Notes: generated by a model from the sequence alone, not told the origin. A stretch of DNA of 64,000 nt from Longimicrobium terrae (GCF_014202995.1 NZ_JACHIA010000011.1:62001-126000); one strand, 5' to 3'. Shown: positions 8,915-17,441, counted from the first letter of the stretch. Numbers and translations are program-made.

Positions 8915-9349
8915 ATGCGCGAATTGGCAGATAAGGCCCGCCCTCCTGGGCGGGTTGTTCCCGAACTTCGCCGAACTAAAAACCTCCTGGTGCTGCCCGT
9001 GCCGATACGTGACGAGAAGGTCTTCACGGATGAAGAGTTCGTCGCCGCAATGGCTTTCATCCTTCCGCCGGATCGCGCGCGGGAAGAGGGACTCGCGTTC
9101 AATGCGATGCCTGACCTCCACGGGTTCGAAACGGCGACCGGCGCCGAGCTCGCCGCTGCGCCCGCAAACGGGCCACGTGTTTATGATGGAGACTTGCTGG
9201 ACCTCCTTTCGCTCGTGTCGGACAGCTGCGCGGAGCGCGCGTGGCAGCTCATGAAGGTTTCACCGGATGAAGGCGCGGAGCGCCGGGAAACCATCCGGCG
9301 TCGGGTTGAGGAACTCCAGGCTTATCTCCGGGACCATCCTGATGAATGA
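8915..9349 (+). CDS. Unrecognised 144-aa protein, relative of the 9362-9928 lipoprotein
   Basis: I take ATG 8915; the frame is open further upstream but would then overlap the divergent lipoprotein start. The segment FTDEEFVAAMAFILPPDRAREEGLAF aligns by eye with FTEDEWFAALRLTMPDAAAREHAAEF in the minus-strand lipoprotein that ends 13 bases away, and both continue into an LDLLSL/LALLSL stretch. So this is probably a diverged tail-to-tail duplicate without the lipoprotein signal. Its promoter would have to sit in the tight divergent gap or the signal region may be lost. Function unknown. Confidence 0.5.
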   Translation: MRELADKARPPGRVVPELRRTKNLLVLPVPIRDEKVFTDEEFVAAMAFILPPDRAREEGLAFNAMPDLHGFETATGAELAAAPANGPRVYDGDLLDLLSLVSDSCAERAWQLMKVSPDEGAERRETIRRRVEELQAYLRDHPDE

Positions 9350-9361
9350 GCTGGAACTTGG

Positions 9362-9928
9362 TCATCTCCCCGGCGGGAGCTTCCCTTTCCGCTGAAGGGA
9401 CTGGCGCAGGCGCTCCCGGCGCGCTTCCCACAGCTGGTCCTCCCGGGCGATGCGCACCGACCATCTCTGAGCCAGATCTTCTTCGGACACGGCGCCGCGC
9501 TGCCGCTGGTCGTACGCCCAGATGCCGTACAAAGCTGTCCGCCATTCCTGCCTCAGCCGCTCCGCTTTCACGCCCCCGCTTTCCGTCGCGAGCGACAGCA
9601 GGGCGAGCCCATCCAGGTTGATCGCGCGATCGAGCTCCACGTCCGGTCGCGAGAACTCGGCGGCGTGCTCACGAGCTGCCGCATCCGGCATCGTCAGGCG
9701 CAACGCGGCAAACCACTCGTCCTCGGTGAAGTCGAAGGATCCAGGGATGACCCCGTCTGCGTATCGGAGCCGCAGGTCCGCTGAGCGGGTGCCGGCACAC
9801 GCGCCTAGACAGATGAGCACGGCGAAGCCCAAGATCCGGCCCAGGGCGGAGCGGTTCGTAGATCCGCGCCGCCGAAGGGGAAGCTCACTTCTCAAGGTGG
9901 GCGTTCCAGAAAGACGTGCTTCCGCCAT
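9362..9928 (-). CDS. Unrecognised lipoprotein
   Basis: The start chosen is ATG 9928 (MAEARLSGTP), preceded by GGAG. An unusually long basic n-region of about 30 residues leads into a hydrophobic stretch ending ICLGAC, a lipobox. The mature protein is mainly helical and charged, with FTEDEWFAALRLTMPDAAAREHAAEF, which matches the gene at 8915. The C-terminus is Arg/Glu-rich (DQLWEARRERLRQSLQRKGKLPPGR). The long n-region makes the start uncertain. Function unknown. Confidence 0.55.
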   Translation of the reverse strand: MAEARLSGTPTLRSELPLRRRGSTNRSALGRILGFAVLICLGACAGTRSADLRLRYADGVIPGSFDFTEDEWFAALRLTMPDAAAREHAAEFSRPDVELDRAINLDGLALLSLATESGGVKAERLRQEWRTALYGIWAYDQRQRGAVSEEDLAQRWSVRIAREDQLWEARRERLRQSLQRKGKLPPGR

Positions 9929-10069
9929 GAGGGACTCCGTTGAATGAGGTGCTGGGATTGCGGTCTGGTTCGCATCCATCATAAAGATCGGTCGCTCCGG
10001 TTCAAGCGCATGCAGGCGTTTGGCGGGATGGCCAAACCCGCTCCGCGCGCGTTTCACACTACGCCTGCA

Positions 10070-11212
10070 TCATGATCGTGGGCCGGCCCCCGCGCTGTTT
10101 TCCGTGAGCTGCAGATCCAGGGCTTGGGCCTGCGCGAAACGCCGGCCGTCGTCGGCTAGGGCGGCAGCGCGCTCCAGTTCCCGGATCGCCTGATCCCGCC
10201 CCGCGACCGGCAGCTCATCGAGTTCGGCCCGGGCGGCGTCCCAGGAAGCTTCGTACAGCGCATGGTCCCGGGCGCCCGCGGCCGCACGCGCAAGCAGGGC
10301 CAGCCGCATCCCCCGGCGCTCCGGCCCCTCGCGGGGGGTGCGGGCCCGCCGGAGCAGCGTGACGGCCCGGCCGTAGACACCGCTCGCGACCCAGATCGCG
10401 GCCAGGTCAAAGAGGATGTCCGGCAGCCGGACGTGCCCCTGGCCATAGGCGCGCAACGCGCTCCTCGCGTGCTTCTCCGCCTCCGGCAACCTGCCTTCCT
10501 GCTCCATCAGCACCCGCGCCAGCCCATGCTTCCCGGCGGCCCGCAGTTCCCGGATTCCGCAACTGCGCCCGACGCGCGCCGCGGTGCGGAAGTGCCGCAC
10601 GGCGCGCTCGGGCAGGTCACGCCGGACATGAACCTCCGCGAGGTGCAGGTACGCGAACCCGTACGTGTTCCAATCCTTGCCCCGCCGCGCGAGTGCGGCT
10701 GCCCGGCGGAGCCATGTGTCCGCCCAGCCGAGATCGGAGCTGGCCATCGCCAGGCGCCCCACCTCCGCGGCGCAGCGGCCGTTCTCGGGCTGGATGCTCG
10801 CCGCAGCCACCATGTACGCCAGCGCCGCGGCGGACCGGCCGCGCCCTTCCGCCCAGCGGGAAACCTGGCCGCACACGAGGCTGACGATCCCCGGATTCAC
10901 CGTCGCGGGCATGTCCAGCACCGCGCAGAGGGTGGTCAGCGCGATCGCGAGCTCGCGATCCAGCGGCACCGCGCCGATTCTCCGCAGCAGGTCGTCCGCC
11001 GCGCCTGGAGGAAAGAGCCCGTCACGACCATCCAGCGGCACGGACGCCCACAGGATGATGGCGCGAAGCGAAGTCCACAGGACGAGTCCTGTCTCCGTGC
11101 CGTCTTCCTCCAGCACGGCCATCCCTTCCACCATCTCCCCGGGCGGACACAGGAGCGCCGGGGGGATGCACCACCGTCTTCCCAACAGTCTGGGCGTCCT
11201 GCTGCGGCTCAT
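10070..11212 (-). CDS. TPR-like helical repeat protein
   Basis: The start chosen is ATG 11212 (MSRSRTPRLLGRRW) with GGAG ten bases upstream; the longer frame has no such support. The 380-residue protein is composed of repeated helix pairs of TPR type from about residue 100 on (for example WNTYGFAYLHLAEVHVRRDLPERAVRHFRTAARVGRSCG). The C-terminal part (DILFDLAAIWVASGVYGRAVTLLRRA...LLARAAAGA) resembles matching segments in the proteins at 12397-13764 and 24269-25819, so the window holds three relatives. It lies 46 bases after the gene ending at 11259, likely one operon. A scaffold or sensor role is inference. Confidence 0.65.
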   Translation of the reverse strand: MSRSRTPRLLGRRWCIPPALLCPPGEMVEGMAVLEEDGTETGLVLWTSLRAIILWASVPLDGRDGLFPPGAADDLLRRIGAVPLDRELAIALTTLCAVLDMPATVNPGIVSLVCGQVSRWAEGRGRSAAALAYMVAAASIQPENGRCAAEVGRLAMASSDLGWADTWLRRAAALARRGKDWNTYGFAYLHLAEVHVRRDLPERAVRHFRTAARVGRSCGIRELRAAGKHGLARVLMEQEGRLPEAEKHARSALRAYGQGHVRLPDILFDLAAIWVASGVYGRAVTLLRRARTPREGPERRGMRLALLARAAAGARDHALYEASWDAARAELDELPVAGRDQAIRELERAAALADDGRRFAQAQALDLQLTENSAGAGPRS

Positions 11213-11258
11213 CGTTGTCTCCAGCACGATCTTCGGCTCCGCGTGATGCGTGGCATCT

Positions 11259-11933
11259 TCAGCTCGACCCGCGGCGCGCGACGGAGCCATACCACACGAG
11301 TGGCCGCAGCGCCGCACCGGCGACGGTGATGCGGTAGAGGTTCAGGGGCTTCTTCCGCCCTGGCTGCGCAGGCGCATGCCGGGTGCTGGCGAGGCGGTGG
11401 GTGACCAGCCGTTCCAGGTCGCCCGGCATGAAGACCCGGTCGACGCCAGTTGTCGCGTACTGGGCCTTGAGCCACCCGGTGAGTTGCAGGCTCGTCCGCC
11501 ACTCCGGCTCCCCCGGGATCCATTCCCGCTCGGCCGGGTTCTCCGCCGCGTGGAGGAGCGCATCCAGCGCGGCGACGAGCGTGTCGGAAAGCAGCGCCCG
11601 CTGCTCGCCTCCTGGAGATGGCGGGGGGACGGGCACGTGGACCTGCTCGCGCAGGTCCGCGATGTCGCGTGCGCTCTCGTCCGTGATCCGGTAGACCCAC
11701 ACCGGCCTCGTCGCATCCGGGACGCGCACATCCTGGCGGATGACGCGTCCGTTCCGGAACGCCTTCCGAAGTTCTTCCGCGGCCCCGTAGACCCCGGTCG
11801 CGGTGTCCACTCCGGCGATGCTGGCCCAGCCGTGCACGCCGCGCACCTCGAATCCGTGCCCCTCCCGGACGAGGTCATGCAGGTGCTCGAGGATGGGGAG
11901 GAGGGAGGCGGGTGTCGGTTTCGGCGGTTTCAT
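11259..11933 (-). CDS. Unrecognised 224-aa protein
   Basis: The start chosen is ATG 11933 (MKPPKPTPASLLPILEHLHDLV); the 14 residues further upstream have no matching signal. Residues 1-75 look like a winged-helix or similar small alpha/beta fold (an LPILEHLHDLVREGHGFEV helix followed by strands ending VWVYRIT). A second similar YRIT-ending segment near the C-terminus (KKPLNLYRITVAG) suggests a duplicated fold. No catalytic motif is visible. It heads a probable two-gene unit with the TPR-like gene at 10070-11212. Confidence 0.5.
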   Translation of the reverse strand: MKPPKPTPASLLPILEHLHDLVREGHGFEVRGVHGWASIAGVDTATGVYGAAEELRKAFRNGRVIRQDVRVPDATRPVWVYRITDESARDIADLREQVHVPVPPPSPGGEQRALLSDTLVAALDALLHAAENPAEREWIPGEPEWRTSLQLTGWLKAQYATTGVDRVFMPGDLERLVTHRLASTRHAPAQPGRKKPLNLYRITVAGAALRPLVWYGSVARRGSS

Positions 11934-12042
11934 GCGGGGAGAGTATGCGCCGAGCGCATCCGCACAAAGGCGCAATTTGTGTCGCCTCGCATGTGGACGA
12001 GGTAACTGGCGGGAACGGTGTGCCCGGCCTATTTTCGTGCGG

Positions 12043-12075
12043 AAGCCCCCGGAGCGTCACGGGCTCCGGGGGCTT
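12043..12075 (+). terminator. GC-rich hairpin in front of the SGN lipoprotein
   Basis: Perfect 13-base arms (AAGCCCCCGGAGC / GCTCCGGGGGCTT) are followed by TCATT, ending 27 bases before the lipoprotein ATG. With no plus-strand gene upstream, this is either a leader attenuator or an insulating terminator facing either way. Confidence 0.55.
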
Positions 12076-12102
12076 TCATTCCCGTTCATTCAGGAGTCTC
12101 AT

Positions 12103-12396
12103 ATGAAGAACCTGCGCCTTGCCCTGCCGCTGCTTGCCGTGCTCACCGTCCTCGCCGCCGCGGCGGCCTGCTCGGATTCACCGACGGCCGTGAAACGCGA
12201 AATCGGTCACGGCCCGGCCTACGACAACGGCTTTGGCCTGGGCTCCGGCAATCGCGAAGACACGACGGCCACCGCCGTGAATCGGACGGTGGCCGGCGAT
12301 GGCGGGCTCACGCTGGGGTCGGGTGGCAACATGCCGGCAGACAGTTCCGGCGGTTCGGAGGGCGACAACGGTTTCGGCCTCGGCTCCGGGAACTGA
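12103..12396 (+). CDS. Small SGN-motif lipoprotein
   Basis: A 97-residue protein with signal MKNLRLALPLLAVLTVLAAAAAC (lipobox AAAC), AGGAG ten bases before the ATG, and a low-complexity mature part. That part repeats the motif NGFGLGSGN twice and a variant GGLTLGSGGN once, separated by acidic/Thr-rich linkers; the protein ends on the motif. A related motif (NGVGLTSGNR) is found in the lipoprotein at 22630-22878. The stop TGA abuts the stop of the TPR-like gene on the other strand (TGATCA shared). Surface-exposed anchor or signal is a guess; function unknown. Confidence 0.7.
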   Translation: MKNLRLALPLLAVLTVLAAAAACSDSPTAVKREIGHGPAYDNGFGLGSGNREDTTATAVNRTVAGDGGLTLGSGGNMPADSSGGSEGDNGFGLGSGN

Positions 12397-13764
12397 TCAG
12401 ATTTCCTGGGTTTCCGGGTCCCCAGAACTACGGACGGGCCGCCAGGTCCGTCCGCGCCATCTGGCGAGCCGGAGCCTGAGCGCCGGGGCGAGGCGCCCCA
12501 AGACCGTCCCGGCGGCGGCGGACCGGGGCAGGGCAGGGGGGCCCGGGACACGGCGCGCGATGTCAGCGGCGATCCTCTCGATCCGGTCGCGCACCTGCTC
12601 GGGCCCGACCTCGCGCGCCAGCGCCAGCGACTCCGAGACGTACTCGTCGGCCACGGCCCAGTTTCCAAGTAATGCCGCGCCCTCGGCGAGGCTGCAGAGT
12701 GCCGCGGGCGACTTCTCGCGGAAGGTAGGCGCCATCGTCCGCACCTCCGCCTCCGCCTTCCGAAAGCTGCTCTTCCGCTCGGCCCCACCCGCGGCTCGCG
12801 CGACCGTTCCCCAGACGATGAGCCTCTCAGCGGGACTGGCAATCCGCTTCACCACGCTGTGCAGCAGGGAAAGGGCCGGCGCATACATTCCCAAGTGGAT
12901 CATCAGCAACGCGACGTCGTGCACCATGGCCGGATAACGGCGGTGGTGCACTGGATACAGGTGAGCCGCCTTCCTCGCATATTGCGTCGCCCGCCCGTAC
13001 GCGCTCTGCATGGTCGAGAAGTACAGCGCGTCATGGTAGGCTTCCGCGGCCTTCCCCTTCATCCCTGCCCACCACGCCGCGCGCGCCGCGCGCTTGATCT
13101 TCCGGATCGCGGCCGGGATGTCGTTGCGGTCGAGGCAGACCGCGCCCAGCCCTAGGTTGGCGCTGATGTACTCCCGCCGGCCCGCGGTCGTACCGAAGTG
13201 CCGGCGCGAGAGGCCGACTGCACGCTCGTACCAGATCTCCCCCCGCCCGCTGCGCCCATGGAACCGGCAGGTGCGCCCGGCGACGTTGGCCAGCTTGGCA
13301 CTCGCGGGAACGAGGGCTGCAGCCGCTTCCGCGAACTGCACCGCGGTCTCGGCCATGCCGCGGTCTTCGGCCCAGCGAAGCACGGAAAGGCATGCCTGGG
13401 CCAACTCACCGGCCTTTGCCGTGCGCGGGGAATCCACGAGCGCGGCAAACACCGTGAGCGCGGGCACGAGTTCCGGTGCCTGCATCTCAGCATGGGCACG
13501 CCGCTCCCGGCGCGCAGCCGAGAGCGGCCGGGTGAATAGCTCGTCACGCCGTTCTGCCGGCGTGTCCACCCACAGGCGCACGTTCGCTACAGCCCGCCAG
13601 AGTTCGACCCCGAAGGAATCGACCAGCGGATCTGCTTCTTCTGGCTCCCACCCCGGTGCTGCCTGCAGCAGATCATCCAGCACCCTGAGATCGTTCAGGC
13701 ACAGCCGACTGGGCATGACCAGAACGTTCGACCTTACATCCTCATCATGAATTTGCGTCGCCAT
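12397..13764 (-). CDS. TPR-like helical repeat protein
   Basis: The start chosen is ATG 13764 (MATQIHDEDVRSNVLV), giving 455 residues. From about residue 130 the sequence is a chain of helix pairs rich in Ala, typical of TPR/SEL1-like solenoids. The stretch near 310-360 (VHDVALLMIHLGMYAPALSLLHSVVKRIASPAERLIVWGTVARAAGGA) matches the TPR protein of the S8 protease cluster (ANDVAQFVYSDTGQFARALPLL..., ARAAGGAG). The C-terminus is basic. It converges on the SGN lipoprotein with no spacer. It is probably a sensor or scaffold of the same family as the TPR-I9 protein, here without a recognisable protease. Confidence 0.65.
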   Translation of the reverse strand: MATQIHDEDVRSNVLVMPSRLCLNDLRVLDDLLQAAPGWEPEEADPLVDSFGVELWRAVANVRLWVDTPAERRDELFTRPLSAARRERRAHAEMQAPELVPALTVFAALVDSPRTAKAGELAQACLSVLRWAEDRGMAETAVQFAEAAAALVPASAKLANVAGRTCRFHGRSGRGEIWYERAVGLSRRHFGTTAGRREYISANLGLGAVCLDRNDIPAAIRKIKRAARAAWWAGMKGKAAEAYHDALYFSTMQSAYGRATQYARKAAHLYPVHHRRYPAMVHDVALLMIHLGMYAPALSLLHSVVKRIASPAERLIVWGTVARAAGGAERKSSFRKAEAEVRTMAPTFREKSPAALCSLAEGAALLGNWAVADEYVSESLALAREVGPEQVRDRIERIAADIARRVPGPPALPRSAAAGTVLGRLAPALRLRLARWRGRTWRPVRSSGDPETQEI

Positions 13765-14127
13765 AGCCCGTCCGTCGCCGCCAATGCCATACACATGCCG
13801 ACAGTTTAGCGGCGACAATCCGGATGCGCCATCCCGTGCTGGAATCTGGGCACCGGGGCTATCCCAGCTGTGACTTGTTCTTCATCGCGGGACACCAGCC
13901 CCCAATTCGAGTCGGCGATACGGTCGCCTGCTGCTCGGGACGGCGAACAACCCGCGTCAAGACCTGAAAGGGCCACGCCTATGGGCGCGTGGCCGATCTG
14001 TGATGGCTTGGTTGCCGGGCATGAACAATGAAGTTCGGCTGAAGTCCTTGGGACGGCAGGCTGGGCTCTCCCTGGGCTGGTTGTGGTCGTCCATGGATAA
14101 ACGTGCCCCCCATCAAGGGAAGGATTT
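13765..14127. other. Divergent spacer before the CBASS-like operon
   Basis: About 360 bases with no supported gene. A hairpin with perfect 8-base arms (GGCCACGC / GCGTGGCC) lies at 13971-13994, roughly 130 bases before the HNH-SAVED start; it could be regulatory or a terminator. The ribosome binding site for the plus-strand operon (GGGAAGGA) is at about 14117-14124. I could not pick a convincing promoter. Confidence 0.4.
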
Positions 14128-15309
14128 ATGGCGGAGCCGAGCAGGGCAGTGAAGGCGGCCCGTCCAACGCTGCCGGCGGGACTGCAGAACGAGCTATGGG
14201 CCCGGGCCGCGGGCCGCTGTGAGTTCCGGGGCTGCAACGAACTCCTGTACGTGGACTCGCTTACCCATCGGCACTCCAATCTTGGGGTGATCTCGCACAT
14301 CGTGGCGTTCAGTCCAAAAGGGCCTCGCGGTCACGAAACTCGCTCTGACCTGCTTCAGCGCGACATTTCCAACTTGATCCTCACCTGCCGGACGCACGGC
14401 AAGATCATCGACGACCGCGACAAGGTTGCCGACTATCCGGAGGAACTGCTCCTCACCTTCAAGCGCGAGCACGAGGAGCGGATACGGATGCTGACGTCGA
14501 TCGGCCCGGATGCCCGCTCACACGTGCTTCTGGTCCAGGCCCCCATCGACGGTTGCGGATTCAGCATCGACCAAGCCCGGGCCTTCCAGGCGCTTCTGCC
14601 CGGCTACCCCGCCGACGAGTCCGCGGAGATCATCGACCTGTGCGGGATCACCCTTCCCGCCTCCAGTCGCGGATTTTTCCCCGTCCTTGCCAGCGCGCTG
14701 TCCCAGCAGCTCCAGGCGGTGCTGAGGCGCAGGCCGGCCGGCGCAGACATCCGCAGCCTGTCAGTATTCGCGCTCGCGCCCGTCCCTCTGCTCGTCCACC
14801 TGGGGCATGAGCTCGGGGACATCCGCCAAGTCGACCTGTTCCAGAAGCACCGGTCCGGCGAGAGCTGGACGTGGAGGGCCGAGGAACAGACTGCGGACGT
14901 GTATGAAGTTATTCGCCCGGAATCGCCCGACGGGGACACCGAGGTCGCGGTGGTCCTATCAATCAGCGAACACGTTCAGCCGGCGCTCGTGGCTCCGGTT
15001 CTGGGCTCCCCCGGGGCCACCTATGAACTGCGCGCCCACGGCGCGGGCCCGGATTTCCTATCGTCACGCAAGCGGCTCGAAGTGTTCGGCTACGAGTTCA
15101 GGAAGCTGCTTGCGGAAGTCCGCGCGGCACACGGAAGCAGACGCCGTGTGCACCTCGTGGCCGCCGTACCGGCCCCAGTGGCGATCGAGGCGGGACGGAG
15201 CATCCGAAAGTTCGATCCCGAGTTCATCGTGTACGAGTTCGATAAGCGCACGCTCGGCTACTTTCCCGCTCTGACCATCAATCCCCGCACTGAACTACTC
15301 CATGACTGA
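14128..15309 (+). CDS. cap5: HNH-SAVED CBASS effector (Cap5-like)
   Basis: A 393-residue two-domain protein. Residues about 15-115 form an HNH nuclease: zinc-type cysteines C31/C36, SHIVA with H57, SNLILTC with N82 and C87, and RTHGKIID with H90. Residues about 190-393 read as a SAVED domain, ending in the typical HLVAAVPAPVAIEAGRS...FDPEFIVYEFD segment. In characterised CBASS, SAVED binds a cyclic oligonucleotide and activates the DNase to degrade DNA during phage infection. It is the first gene of the operon and overlaps the next by 8 bases; the CD-NTase two genes on would supply the signal. High confidence in domains and family; the ligand is unknown. Confidence 0.9.
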   Translation: MAEPSRAVKAARPTLPAGLQNELWARAAGRCEFRGCNELLYVDSLTHRHSNLGVISHIVAFSPKGPRGHETRSDLLQRDISNLILTCRTHGKIIDDRDKVADYPEELLLTFKREHEERIRMLTSIGPDARSHVLLVQAPIDGCGFSIDQARAFQALLPGYPADESAEIIDLCGITLPASSRGFFPVLASALSQQLQAVLRRRPAGADIRSLSVFALAPVPLLVHLGHELGDIRQVDLFQKHRSGESWTWRAEEQTADVYEVIRPESPDGDTEVAVVLSISEHVQPALVAPVLGSPGATYELRAHGAGPDFLSSRKRLEVFGYEFRKLLAEVRAAHGSRRRVHLVAAVPAPVAIEAGRSIRKFDPEFIVYEFDKRTLGYFPALTINPRTELLHD

Positions 15310-15634
15310 GCCGCATCTGTTCACCCTGATCCGCAGGATCGACGAAACGGGAGTGAGCGGCACAGGCCGCATCCTGGACGGCGTCGTGTTCCACACGGGC
15401 CAAGTGGTTGTCTGTTGGCGGACCGACGAGAGCGAGACGCAGCCTGGATTCAGCAGCCTTGGAGTCTATCCGAGTTGGGAGGCGTTCCATCACGTCCACG
15501 TCGCTCCCCATCCGGCGGGAAGCGCAGAAATCGAGTTCCTGACGGGCACTCCTCCCGCGCTTCCCGCCGGCTTGGTGGCTTTCCCCCACACATCCTCGCC
15601 GCCGGACACCGGTCCGGAGGGAACGGAGGTCTGA
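15302..15634 (+). CDS. Small CBASS-operon protein of unknown function
   Basis: A 110-residue protein, start ATG 15302 overlapping the effector stop (ATGACTGA). It has a compact beta-type core (VSGTGRILDGVVFHTGQVVVCWRTD, then LGVYPSWEAFHHVHVAP) and a Pro-rich tail. The core resembles a small beta-sandwich or beta-barrel with no catalytic motif. Tight coupling between an HNH-SAVED gene and a CD-NTase suggests it helps or regulates the system, but I do not recognise a family. Confidence 0.65.
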   Translation: MTEPHLFTLIRRIDETGVSGTGRILDGVVFHTGQVVVCWRTDESETQPGFSSLGVYPSWEAFHHVHVAPHPAGSAEIEFLTGTPPALPAGLVAFPHTSSPPDTGPEGTEV

Positions 15635-16621
15635 TTGGCGAACGTTCAGGCGTACTTCGAAAAGTTCGTTTCCCGCATCCGGCTGAATCTCGAGGAGAAC
15701 CAGATGCTCCGGGGTAAGCGGGACTTCGTGATCCGCCGAATCGAATCCCGTCTCCCAGGGATTTTTCGGTCGGAAGACTTGGTCTGTCCGCCCTTCTGGT
15801 TCCGGAATCAGGGAAGCTACCAGATGGGTACCGGAACCCTGCCGGTGGGCCGCGACTTCGACATCGATCTGGGGCTCTACTTCGAGATGGATCCCGACGA
15901 CATCCTCCCCGTGGACATGAAGCGGCTCGTGCATGGCGCGCTGAAAGGCTACACCAAGGAGGTGCTCATCCGGCGCCCGTGCATCACGGTGAAGTACCAG
16001 ACTCTGCCCTGTCACGTCGACATTGCAGTCTACTGTGACGGCAGCATGAGCCGTGACGGCCTGCCCCGACTCGCGATGGGCAAGAACCGTTCGGGGGAGG
16101 AGTTCTGCGGGTGGGAGGTGTCGGACGCGATGGCGCTCAACAGCGAGATCTTTGGCTCGTACGCGGAAGATGAACTCCGGCAATTCCGCCGGATCGTACG
16201 GTATCTGAAGCGGTGGAAGGACGTGTCTTTCGCCGCTGAGGGAAACGCGGCGCCCCGCGGAATCGCGCTCACCGTGGCAAGCCACGAATATTTCACGTTC
16301 CGCTGCTTCCGGGACGGTACGCCAGACGATCTGGATGCGCTCACTGAGGTAGTCCAGGGAATGCTCAACAGCTTCACCGTTCGCCCGTTGAGGTGGTGGG
16401 TTCTCGGCGGTGACAGCCATACAGTGACGATCACCCTTCCGGTGGAGCCGCACACGGATCTGTGCGAACGGATGTCGGCCCTGCAAGTCAAGAATTTCTA
16501 TGAAGAACTCAAGCGGCTGCTGGACGCCTTGGAAATCGCGGGACGCGGGCGGAGTGCGGCCAAGGCATGCTCGGTGCTGCAAGGCGTGTTCGGAGGCGAC
16601 TTCCCGGGCCCGGCAGCGTGA
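15635..16621 (+). CDS. CD-NTase (CBASS cyclic oligonucleotide synthase)
   Basis: A 328-residue DNA-polymerase-beta-fold nucleotidyltransferase of the SMODS/CD-NTase type. It shows the GS motif at 60-61 (NQGSYQMGTGT), the metal-binding Asp pair at 76 and 78 (GRDFDIDLG) and the third Asp at 129 (CHVDIAVY). The predicted product is a cyclic di- or trinucleotide that triggers the HNH-SAVED effector. The start is a TTG directly after the previous stop (TGATTG) with GGAGGT eight bases upstream. No Cap2/Cap3 ubiquitin-like genes sit beside it, although an E1/E2/JAB operon exists 40 kb away. Clade not determined. Confidence 0.9.
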   Translation: MANVQAYFEKFVSRIRLNLEENQMLRGKRDFVIRRIESRLPGIFRSEDLVCPPFWFRNQGSYQMGTGTLPVGRDFDIDLGLYFEMDPDDILPVDMKRLVHGALKGYTKEVLIRRPCITVKYQTLPCHVDIAVYCDGSMSRDGLPRLAMGKNRSGEEFCGWEVSDAMALNSEIFGSYAEDELRQFRRIVRYLKRWKDVSFAAEGNAAPRGIALTVASHEYFTFRCFRDGTPDDLDALTEVVQGMLNSFTVRPLRWWVLGGDSHTVTITLPVEPHTDLCERMSALQVKNFYEELKRLLDALEIAGRGRSAAKACSVLQGVFGGDFPGPAA

Positions 16622-16682
16622 GAGGTGGGTGCAGGGCCGGCGGCGGGGATGGTGGGTTTCCAGTTCATTACAGAGGACATTT

Positions 16683-17441
16683 ATGACTGCTCACGAACAC
16701 CTGCGCCAAGTGCTGGCCGGCCACGAACTCACCGAGCAGGAACTCCAACGAGTTCAATCGATCCGCGATGCGCTCCACAAGCACCTCGCCGAAACGCTTC
16801 CCGCCGGCGTCAGGATCTACTATGGCGGGTCGTACGCAAAGGGTACGATGATTCGCGATCACTACGATCTGGACATCGTGGTCTATTTCCCGCCGGAGCC
16901 ACGGACCCCACTTGACCGGATCTTCGGGGCAGTGCACCAGGCGCTGGTGGCGGGGCGCTTGGAAGTCCATCCCCAAACGGTCGCACTTCGCATCCCGGTT
17001 ACGTCATCGTTCCACGTGGACGTGGTTCCTGGCAGGGCACATGACGCGAGCTTCAGGTACGCGACCCTGTACCGAAATCTGCAGCCGCCGAGTACGCTGC
17101 AGACCAGTCTCAAGGTACACATCGAGGCGGTCCGTACGGCCCGCTTGGCGCCATGCATACGGTTGCTGAAGCTTTGGCGGTTACGTCACGGTGTGCCGCT
17201 CAAGACGTTCGCATTGGAGATCCTGGCGGCACGCGCGCTCGAGGGAAAACCACGGGACGACCACGCAGTCGCGATGATCGAGACGCTGCGGTTCATCGCG
17301 GCCCAGGTAAATTCGGTTCTACTGCAGGATCCCGCGAACACGAACAACAGGCTCGACCTCACCCGCGAAGATCGGAGTGCCGCCGCTCGCGCCGCCACGA
17401 TGTCCCTGGCTGCCTCGAGGTGGGACGAGATACTGCGGTAG
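16683..17441 (+). CDS. Second nucleotidyltransferase, OAS/CCA-like
   Basis: A 252-residue protein, start ATG 16683; the frame is open upstream but overlaps the CD-NTase tail. It shows GS at 49-50 (YYGGSYAKGT), Asp at 62 and 64 (DHYDLDIVVYF), and a third Asp at 113 (FHVDVVPGR). A helical OAS1-C-like second domain follows (IRLLKLWRLRHGVPLKTFALEILAARAL). All catalytic positions are intact and the protein is clearly not a copy of the upstream CD-NTase. It may synthesise another oligonucleotide or modify RNA. The 61-base gap suggests the same transcript. It differs from tRNA CCA enzymes in lacking their C-terminal domains. Confidence 0.8.
   Translation: MTAHEHLRQVLAGHELTEQELQRVQSIRDALHKHLAETLPAGVRIYYGGSYAKGTMIRDHYDLDIVVYFPPEPRTPLDRIFGAVHQALVAGRLEVHPQTVALRIPVTSSFHVDVVPGRAHDASFRYATLYRNLQPPSTLQTSLKVHIEAVRTARLAPCIRLLKLWRLRHGVPLKTFALEILAARALEGKPRDDHAVAMIETLRFIAAQVNSVLLQDPANTNNRLDLTREDRSAAARAATMSLAASRWDEILR

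Noticed and set aside
13806-14300. 164-residue minus-strand frame over the CBASS start
   Set aside because: It overlaps the well-supported HNH-SAVED gene and has no protein-like pattern.
16683-17441. Second nucleotidyltransferase as a tRNA CCA-adding enzyme
   Set aside because: It lacks the CCA-enzyme body/tail domains, is short, and sits in a CBASS-like operon; the OAS-like reading fits better.
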